12,870 nt of DNA from Veillonella parvula. GTDB taxonomy: Bacteria; Bacillota; Negativicutes; Veillonellales; Veillonellaceae. The stretch's first letter is position 1; each line of letters begins with the position of its first letter. The stretch covers positions 1 to 12,870 of the forward strand of contig CAMUQE010000048.1 in NCBI GenBank assembly GCA_947096075.1, read 5' to 3'. Below the pieces are notes generated by a model that had not been told where the DNA came from, did not search any database, and worked only from the letters and a program-made list of their open reading frames with translations. Shown piece by piece: positions 1 to 4,806 of the stretch. The position numbers and the translations under genes were made by a program.

Positions 1-9
1 GGTGTTTTT

Positions 10-1173
10 ATGTGGATAGAACAAGTTACCACAAAATCTGGAGAAATTGGATATAAATATTGTGAGCGCTATCAATGCCCATATAGCGGTAAAACTAAAC
101 GTGTATCACTCACCTATTCTAGCAATTCAAAACAAACTCAAAAACTAGCATTAATTGCATTAATGGATAAAATTAATAAAGCAACAAATACGGATCTTCA
201 CAATGATATAACATTAGCAGCGATTATAAAAGAGTTTTTAGATTCAAAACGTGGTTTTAGAAAAGCATCCACTCAATATAGCATGGATAATCTTTATAAA
301 ACTCTAATCCAATGGTTTCCAGAAGATATATTGCTATCCAAATTAACCACTTATATCATTCAAACGACATTTGATAACTTTGCTAGAAAATATTCATATA
401 ACTATACTAAAGCTGGTCTTTCGCTGGTACGTCAATCATTAAAGTATGCACGTCGTATGGATTATATTTCTAATATTTCCTTCATTGATAATGTGGAGCT
501 GCAGCGACCTGTTACAGATGTTGACCGCATCAAACGGCAACGCGAAAAATTCTTAACTAAAGCTGAACTAAAAGACGTATTACAACAATTAGATACCATT
601 CATCATCATGTATCACTATTATGTGAATTTCAATCCCTTACAGGACTTAGATTCGGTGAAATGGTAGCCTTGCGCAATCAAGATTATGATTCTACTACTA
701 TAGAAATTGATATTAATGGTACTATTTCTTCTTCTGGTAGCTTTAAAGACCCTAAAATGCGGCTGCCACCGAAAAATGTATATTCAATTCGCAAAGTCAG
801 GTTAGATGAGCGTGCTAATCGAATTCTTAACTATTTTATTACAGCCAAAAAGGCCCGTCGTTTATGGAAGAGTAAATTTGAAGATAATGATTATATATTT
901 GTTACTGACGGTGGCTTACCTTATGATCTGCATTATGTAAATAAAATACTTAAAAAATTAAACTTCCATAAGCATATTAGCACTCATACATTTAGACATA
1001 CACATATATCCCTACTAGCTGAATCTAATGTACCTCTAAAGGCTATTATGGAGCGTGTAGGACATAATGAACCTAGGACTACATTAGCAGTCTATACGCA
1101 TGTTACAGATGAAATGAAAAAGGGAATGAACTTAGCCATTAATTCTATTGGTAAAGTTATTTCCAATAAATAA
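10..1173 (+). CDS. int: Tyrosine recombinase / phage-type integrase
   Basis: Site-specific recombinase that would integrate and excise the element at the neighbouring ssrA gene. Residues 1-55 look like the AP2-like arm-binding domain of Tn916/phage integrases. About 64-160 is the SAM-like core-binding domain, and about 180-380 the catalytic domain. The catalytic set is present: Arg214 (TGLRFGE), a candidate Lys256, His326 and Arg329 (HTFRHTH), His352 (GHNE) and nucleophile Tyr362 (VYTHV). At 387 aa it is full length for the family and appears intact. It is the only plus-strand gene in the window and points at the tmRNA 3' end. A 12-bp-stem terminator follows the stop by two bases. No excisionase or other element gene is in the window. 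The start at 10 gives a complete arm domain; its upstream signals are cut off. Confidence 0.95.
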   Translation: MWIEQVTTKSGEIGYKYCERYQCPYSGKTKRVSLTYSSNSKQTQKLALIALMDKINKATNTDLHNDITLAAIIKEFLDSKRGFRKASTQYSMDNLYKTLIQWFPEDILLSKLTTYIIQTTFDNFARKYSYNYTKAGLSLVRQSLKYARRMDYISNISFIDNVELQRPVTDVDRIKRQREKFLTKAELKDVLQQLDTIHHHVSLLCEFQSLTGLRFGEMVALRNQDYDSTTIEIDINGTISSSGSFKDPKMRLPPKNVYSIRKVRLDERANRILNYFITAKKARRLWKSKFEDNDYIFVTDGGLPYDLHYVNKILKKLNFHKHISTHTFRHTHISLLAESNVPLKAIMERVGHNEPRTTLAVYTHVTDEMKKGMNLAINSIGKVISNK

Positions 1174-1175
1174 GT

Positions 1176-1204
1176 AATCCCCCTGCATTTTGCAGGGGGA
1201 TTTT
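1176..1204 (+). terminator. Intrinsic terminator of int
   Basis: A perfect 12-bp stem (1176-1187 pairing with 1191-1202) with a TTT loop and a C/G core of eight pairs, followed by TTTT-C-TT. It begins two bases after the int stop. The minus-strand version lacks a proper T-run (ATTACTTATTT), so it would be a weaker stop for transcripts coming out of ssrA. Confidence 0.9.
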
Positions 1205-1215
1205 CTTCATATAAA

Positions 1216-1249
1216 AGGGGCAAATCAAAGGGGCAAAATAAGGGGCAAA
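1216..1249 (+). repeat. Three direct repeats of AGGGGCAAA (candidate integrase arm sites)
   Basis: AGGGGCAAA occurs at 1216-1224, 1229-1237 and 1241-1249, with starts 13 and 12 bp apart and further A-rich matches on both sides. In Tn916-like elements the AP2-like N-terminal domain of Int binds short direct repeats inside the element end, so these are good candidates for arm-type sites. The function is inferred from position. Confidence 0.6.
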
Positions 1250-1263
1250 ATTATGTTATATGA

Positions 1264-1353
1264 TGTTACATAACGTTAAAATCACAATAATATGATTTAT
1301 CTCCGTAAAGCTTATTTTATCGAATTTGTTACACCTTGTTACATGATGTTACA
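1264..1353 (+). repeat. Four TGTTACA repeats, three at exact 10-bp spacing
   Basis: TGTTACA is at 1264-1270, 1327-1333, 1337-1343 and 1347-1353. The last three start exactly 10 bp apart, about one helical turn, so a bound protein would sit on one face of the DNA. The copies at 1264 and 1347 share the longer form GATGTTACAT. Lying between int and ssrA, they may be sites for the integrase, an excisionase or a host bending factor. The binding protein cannot be named from sequence. Confidence 0.55.
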
Positions 1354-1377
1354 TCTTTTAGAAAGATGCTGAACTAA

Positions 1378-1719
1378 TGGTGGAGATGAGGGGAGTCGAA
1401 CCCCTGTCCAAGAGTGTTGCCATATAGACTTCTCCGAGCACAGTCTATGATTGAAATCTCAGGTTGTTATCGCTCACAGACAAGCTACACGACCCCAGTT
1501 CATATTGTCTCGCCTAATTCATATGAACAACTAAATTAGGCCAGCCTACTATTTGACGTCCATTCACACTTGGTAGGCACAAGTATAAGGGACGTAGCTT
1601 ATGCAGCTAATGCAAAATTTTCTTCTGCGTTTAAATGTTTTTCCACCGTTTAACGGCCTCATGGAACGCCGACTCGCTATCTATACCACACGCACCCCTG
1701 TCGAAACCTTTACATCCCC
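1378..1719 (-). ncRNA. ssrA: tmRNA (10Sa RNA)
   Basis: Rescues stalled ribosomes by acting first as alanyl-tRNA and then as mRNA for a degradation tag, together with SmpB. The 5' end GGGGATG (1719 downward) pairs with CATCTCC just before the encoded CCA (3' end at 1378), forming the acceptor stem with one G-U pair. The T arm is visible as GGGG-TTCGACT-CCCC. The tag frame runs from 1628 (resume codon GCA) to the TAA ending at 1599 and encodes AEENFALAA, with the usual ALAA degron. The length, about 342 nt, is typical for one-piece tmRNA. The consensus promoter lies directly upstream. No terminator of its own is seen after the 3' end, where the integrated element begins. Confidence 0.96.
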
Positions 1720-1735
1720 GTGCGTCGGTTTAATA

Positions 1736-1764
1736 ATTATAAGCCCATTTAATACTGCTGTCAA
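1736..1764 (-). promoter_or_regulatory. ssrA promoter (consensus sigma-A type)
   Basis: TTGACA (1764-1759), 17-bp spacer, TATAAT (1741-1736): both hexamers match the sigma70/sigma-A consensus exactly. Transcription would start near 1729, leaving a leader of about 10 nt to be removed by RNase P before the mature 5' end at 1719. The -35 box begins on the base after the bioF stop codon. Confidence 0.88.
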
Positions 1765-2937
1765 TTATATAGAACCTTCACAATTCAATTCTTTAATAGC
1801 TTTACTTAATGTCTGGCACACATAATCAATTTGTTCTCTATTATGTGCAGCTGTAACGGTTAGACGAATTCGACTTTCACCAACAGGAACTGTAGGTGGA
1901 CGTATCGCTGTACCTATAATTCCAGCGTTGTATAAATGATTTGATACCACTAGAGTATCCTCATTGCTACCGATAAGTATTGGAAAAATTGGAGTTTCAT
2001 TCGTGGCATATATTCCCATGGAATTTAAGCAATCTGTCATATAGTTCACATTGTCTTGTAGTCGCCTTAATACGGATGAATCAGACTTTATGATTTGTAA
2101 TGCGGCCAAAGCGGCACCTATATCGGCTGGAGACAATGCCGTAGAGAATATAAAACTGCGACTCATATTCACTAGATAATCGATGATAGTACTATTAGCA
2201 GCCACATAGCCGCCAACAGCTCCTAGAGATTTGCTCAACGTACCTAGCTGAATATCCACGTCTTTTTCAAGGCCATAATAAGCAGCCGTGCCATGTCCGT
2301 TGCCAATAGTTCCCGTCGCATGAGCATCGTCTACCATAAGTAAAGCATGATACTCACGGCTGAGCTCGTAGAGCCTATCTAATGGGGCTATGTCACCGTC
2401 CATGCTAAAAACGCCGTCTGTGACAATGAGCTTACGTGCATTACGATCTACTTGTTTAAGTAAAAACTTTAATTCCTCTACATCACAGTGACTGTAGGCT
2501 TTTATAGTAGCCTTACTCAATCTACAGCCATCAATAATACTAGCATGATTTAATTCATCGCTAAAGATAATCGTATTTTTATCTGCTATAGCAGAAATAG
2601 TACCTACATTTGCCATGTATCCAGTATTAAACACGAGAGCCTTTTCTGTATTCTTAAATTTTGCTAGTTCCTTTTCAAGTTTTGTAAACAAGGGAAATGT
2701 ACCAGATACAAGACGGGAACCGCCTGAACCAGTACCATATTGTTGAGCCCATTTAACGGCTTCATTTATTACACGTTGATCAAAGGTAAGACCTAAATAA
2801 TTATTTGACGCCATCATCAAATATTCTTTATCATCTTTTTTAACTCGTACTGCATCTATAGGGCAGTATTCCATTAGAGTACGCAAATTATGGTTATTTA
2901 TTTTACTATCTAATTGTTCTTGGAAGAATTTATACAT
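1765..2937 (-). CDS. bioF: 8-amino-7-oxononanoate synthase (KAPA synthase)
   Basis: PLP enzyme that condenses pimeloyl-CoA with L-alanine to form KAPA, CO2 and CoA, the first ring-precursor step of biotin synthesis. Numbered from the start at 2937 (390 aa, the usual length), it shows SNNYLGL at 44-50, GTGSGGSRL at 68-76, His131 (LNHASIIDGCR), the cofactor motif VDDAH at 202-206, and the PLP lysine Lys236 in GTLSKSLGA. IRPPTVPVGESRIR near the C-terminus is also typical. An in-frame ATG at 2982 would overlap bioW by 41 bp. I prefer 2937 because it lies four bases after the bioW stop, has GGTG about eight bases upstream, and gives the family N-terminus. It is the last gene of the operon; there is no room for a terminator before the ssrA promoter. 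Confidence 0.96.
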   Translation of the reverse strand: MYKFFQEQLDSKINNHNLRTLMEYCPIDAVRVKKDDKEYLMMASNNYLGLTFDQRVINEAVKWAQQYGTGSGGSRLVSGTFPLFTKLEKELAKFKNTEKALVFNTGYMANVGTISAIADKNTIIFSDELNHASIIDGCRLSKATIKAYSHCDVEELKFLLKQVDRNARKLIVTDGVFSMDGDIAPLDRLYELSREYHALLMVDDAHATGTIGNGHGTAAYYGLEKDVDIQLGTLSKSLGAVGGYVAANSTIIDYLVNMSRSFIFSTALSPADIGAALAALQIIKSDSSVLRRLQDNVNYMTDCLNSMGIYATNETPIFPILIGSNEDTLVVSNHLYNAGIIGTAIRPPTVPVGESRIRLTVTAAHNREQIDYVCQTLSKAIKELNCEGSI

Positions 2938-2941
2938 ACGA

Positions 2942-3670
2942 TCACCACTTAACAAGTACTGGTGCTTTTTCCAAGTACTCAATTACACCTTCCAAATCAA
3001 CATTCGGCTTAACAAAGAATACACGTCCCCCTAAATTAGAGCCCATTTCCTTCATATTAGGGATGCGATGGTAAACACCTTCACAAGCGACGTAGCCTAT
3101 TGTGTAATCTGGATCATCAGACCAACATAATTCGCCTACAATCCCTTCTGCAGATTGCACCTTAGATGCCAATACTAAGGCCTCTCTCATATGTTCATTA
3201 TCTCCTAGTTTATCAGAATCAAAGGAGTCCATATGACTTACGCGAACACCACGATTACCTGCATCCAGGCGCTCACCAGAAATTGCGTCAACTAACATAG
3301 CTCCCCGCATAGATGAAACTAGCCTTTTTAATAAAAAAATAGAATTTCTAATAGCTGACTCACTAATATCAGTCCCCTGTAAAAGTTTTACAGCTAATTG
3401 ATGTGCTTCAGTAACTGTATTTGCCGTATGTTCTTTTACTTTTAAACAATCTATATATGTAATTGTTTCCGACGGAATTAAGTCCACTGTAATATTAATA
3501 AAATCAGCAGTCCCTTTACTGTGATGCAAAGTTCGTTCGACTAAAGACTGGGCTATAAATCCAACTTGATTTAAGGGCACCATGCGTTCTGCACCAGAAA
3601 TATGGTGGCCCCCGTTTTCATGGGGACCACCTTGAGCTGCGCGCATACGCACACTATATAATTCATCCAT
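2942..3670 (-). CDS. bioW: 6-carboxyhexanoate-CoA ligase (pimeloyl-CoA synthetase)
   Basis: Activates free pimelate with ATP and CoA to pimeloyl-CoA, the substrate of BioF. It resembles Bacillus subtilis BioW along its whole length: YSVRMRA at 5-11, HISGAER at 23-29, RGAMLVD at 122-128, GVRVSHMD at 141-148, ELCWSDDPDY at 180-189 and RVFFV at 216-220. At 242 aa it is slightly shorter than the Bacillus protein, mainly in the middle and at the C-terminus. ATG follows the stop of the upstream membrane gene by one base, with AAGG-type ribosome-binding sequence inside that gene's last codons, which points to translational coupling. BioW implies a pathway fed by pimelate rather than by BioC/BioH fatty-acid hijacking. 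Confidence 0.96.
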   Translation of the reverse strand: MDELYSVRMRAAQGGPHENGGHHISGAERMVPLNQVGFIAQSLVERTLHHSKGTADFINITVDLIPSETITYIDCLKVKEHTANTVTEAHQLAVKLLQGTDISESAIRNSIFLLKRLVSSMRGAMLVDAISGERLDAGNRGVRVSHMDSFDSDKLGDNEHMREALVLASKVQSAEGIVGELCWSDDPDYTIGYVACEGVYHRIPNMKEMGSNLGGRVFFVKPNVDLEGVIEYLEKAPVLVKW

Positions 3671-3671
3671 A

Positions 3672-4172
3672 TTATGATACCTTACCTTTAACTACATTAC
3701 TTTGAGGTACTTGGTTGTGAATTTTATGGAATACTTTCACAAATACTGGTGCCATAATTACTGTAAAGATCATACCTGGAACTGCGAGAGCTATCATAGG
3801 TAATGCCGCCTTACCAACATATAAAGACAAAGATAATCGCGCTAAAGCAGATGCAATTGGACCAGAAATCATGATACCAATCATATGGTTTTGACACATC
3901 CAAAGAATAAGACCTACGATGAGACGGAATTGCATGGCAATCATAACATTAAGAATAGATTGTGTTCCTAATGCTAATCCAATCAAACTAGATAAACATC
4001 CACTAATAATATACTTTTTGAACCCAAATACCGCACATATAGCTACCGCTAACGGCGCAGACAGTTGAAACTCTATGCCAGGAATAATATTAGGTATTTT
4101 AATTGCCCCTAATACTGTAATCATAGCCGTTAAGATAGCGATTTCTGTAATGTACCGAATATTCTGATTCAT
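3672..4172 (-). CDS. ECF-transporter S-component-like membrane protein, first gene of bio operon
   Basis: A 166-aa hydrophobic protein with about five or six membrane segments (roughly 8-27, 36-52, 55-70, 73-92, 98-117, 122-146) and a basic C-terminal tail. The N-terminal half (LTAMITVLGAIKIP, then FQLSAPLAVAICAVFGFKK and GCLSSLIGLALG) has the look of substrate-binding S components of ECF vitamin transporters. It is not an obvious BioY: I cannot see a convincing match to the BioY pattern. As the first gene of an operon with bioW and bioF under BirA-like sites, the likely cargo is biotin, or a precursor such as pimelate; this is inference. No ECF energising genes (EcfA/A'/T) are in the window. 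ATG at 4172 has GAGGAG six bases upstream. Confidence 0.7.
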   Translation of the reverse strand: MNQNIRYITEIAILTAMITVLGAIKIPNIIPGIEFQLSAPLAVAICAVFGFKKYIISGCLSSLIGLALGTQSILNVMIAMQFRLIVGLILWMCQNHMIGIMISGPIASALARLSLSLYVGKAALPMIALAVPGMIFTVIMAPVFVKVFHKIHNQVPQSNVVKGKVS

Positions 4173-4194
4173 GATTTTCTCCTCTACCTAGAAA

Positions 4195-4227
4195 ATGTCA
4201 ACTACAAACATCTCTTATTGTTTACAT
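4195..4227 (-). promoter_or_regulatory. Candidate BirA operator 2, overlapping -10 and start point
   Basis: On the minus strand ATGTAAACA (4227-4219), 15-bp spacer, AGTTGACAT (4203-4195). BirA boxes in Firmicutes have the form TTGTnAACC, 14-16 bp, GGTTnACAA. The two halves match at about 7/9 and 6/9, and the geometry fits. It starts inside the TATAAT box and covers the predicted transcription start. Confidence 0.6.
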
Positions 4228-4254
4228 TATAAATTCTCCTTGTATTTTTATCAA
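4226..4254 (-). promoter_or_regulatory. bio operon promoter
   Basis: TTGATA (4254-4249), 17-bp spacer, TATAAT (4231-4226): one mismatch from the sigma-A consensus with optimal spacing. Predicted start is near 4219, giving a leader of about 47 nt to the first ATG. Both hexamers are overlapped by BirA-type repeats. Confidence 0.82.
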
Positions 4255-4279
4255 CTAAAAATATATTCTTAGTTAACAA
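4248..4279 (-). promoter_or_regulatory. Candidate BirA operator 1, overlapping -35
   Basis: On the minus strand TTGTTAACT (4279-4271), 14-bp spacer, AGTTGATAA (4256-4248). The left half differs from the BirA half-site TTGTTAACC at one base; the right half is weaker (6/9). It covers the -35 box. Its centre is about 52 bp, close to five helical turns, from the centre of operator 2. Confidence 0.5.
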
Positions 4280-4286
4280 ATAATGC

Positions 4287-4322
4287 AAAAAAGAACCAAG
4301 CCATATAGACTTGATTCCTTTT
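4287..4322 (-). terminator. Terminator after smpB
   Basis: The stem GAATCAAG (4317-4310) pairs with CTTGGTTC (4300-4293) with one internal T-G pair and a 9-nt loop, followed on the minus strand by a run of six T; flanking A/T bases extend the stem. It begins 11 bases after the smpB stop and separates rnr-smpB from the bio promoter. Confidence 0.85.
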
Positions 4323-4327
4323 CATTC

Positions 4328-4798
4328 TTAATATTTTTGCTGTTCCTTAATTCGCTTAGCAATATCGCGCTTAGCATCGCGTTCTGCCATATCTTGACGC
4401 TTATCATATAATTTCTTACCAGTTACTAGACCTACAGTAACCTTGACATAACCGTGACTGAAATGAAAGTTAAGTGGTACTAAAGAAAACCCCTTCTCCT
4501 TAACTTGGGCAAGTAACTTATTGATTTCAGATTTATGCATTAATAACTTACGTGTCCGCTCTGGTTCATGGTTAAAGCGATTTCCTTGTTCATATGGGCT
4601 AATATGAACGCCATACAACAAGAGTTCCCCTTTATCTATACGACAAAAGCTATCTTTAAGATTAAGCTTACCTTGGCGGATAGATTTTATTTCTGTCCCT
4701 GTTAAAGCAATGCCAGCTTCATAGGTTTCATGAATATGAAAATCATGACGCGCCTTACGATTATCAGCAATAAGCGATGGGCTAGTTTTCTTTGCCAT
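4328..4798 (-). CDS. smpB: SsrA-binding protein SmpB
   Basis: Binds the tRNA-like part of tmRNA and delivers it to the empty A site of stalled ribosomes. The 156-aa protein is full length and shows the family pattern: NRKARHDFHIHETYEAGI near residue 13, LTGTEIKSIRQGK at 33-45, FCRIDKGELLLYGVHISPYEQGN, the RTRKLLMHK stretch near 81, the KLYDKRQ motif, and a basic C-terminal tail that enters the mRNA channel. ATG at 4798 has GAGGG six bases upstream and lies eight bases after the rnr stop, so the two are one operon. Its RNA partner ssrA is in the same direction but 2.6 kb away, past the bio operon. Confidence 0.98.
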   Translation of the reverse strand: MAKKTSPSLIADNRKARHDFHIHETYEAGIALTGTEIKSIRQGKLNLKDSFCRIDKGELLLYGVHISPYEQGNRFNHEPERTRKLLMHKSEINKLLAQVKEKGFSLVPLNFHFSHGYVKVTVGLVTGKKLYDKRQDMAERDAKRDIAKRIKEQQKY

Positions 4799-4806
4799 AT
4801 TTCCCT

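Larger units (their letters stand above)
1..1377. mobile_element. End of an integrative element inserted at ssrA (partial)
   Basis: An integrase gene, its terminator and a repeat-rich stretch of about 170 bp abut the CCA-encoding 3' end of the tmRNA gene. Insertion at the 3' end of tRNA or tmRNA genes by tyrosine recombinases, with int next to the site, is a well-known arrangement for prophages, ICEs and islands. The element would extend leftward beyond the window. The crossover core is probably within the tmRNA 3' end (about 1378-1410, acceptor and T arm), but the second att copy is not visible, so the exact boundary is unknown. The assignment is an inference from layout; the integrase itself is certain. 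Confidence 0.65.

Noticed and set aside
1216..1353. CRISPR array
   Set aside because: The repeats are only 7-9 bp with spacers too short and unequal, and no cas genes are present.
1352..1368. Hairpin CATCTTT-TAG-AAAGATG as the ssrA terminator
   Set aside because: The stem is only 7 bp, A/T-rich, and no T-run follows on the minus strand. It may instead belong to the attachment region.
1601..1825. Plus-strand open frame of 74 codons across ssrA and the end of bioF
   Set aside because: It is antisense to the tmRNA and shows no protein-like pattern or ribosome-binding site.
2938..2982. Earlier ATG for bioF at 2982
   Set aside because: It overlaps bioW by 41 bp and adds 15 residues not found in the family; the ATG at 2937 fits better.
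3672..4172. Naming the membrane gene bioY outright
   Set aside because: The operon context fits, but I cannot see the BioY sequence pattern, so the substrate is left open.
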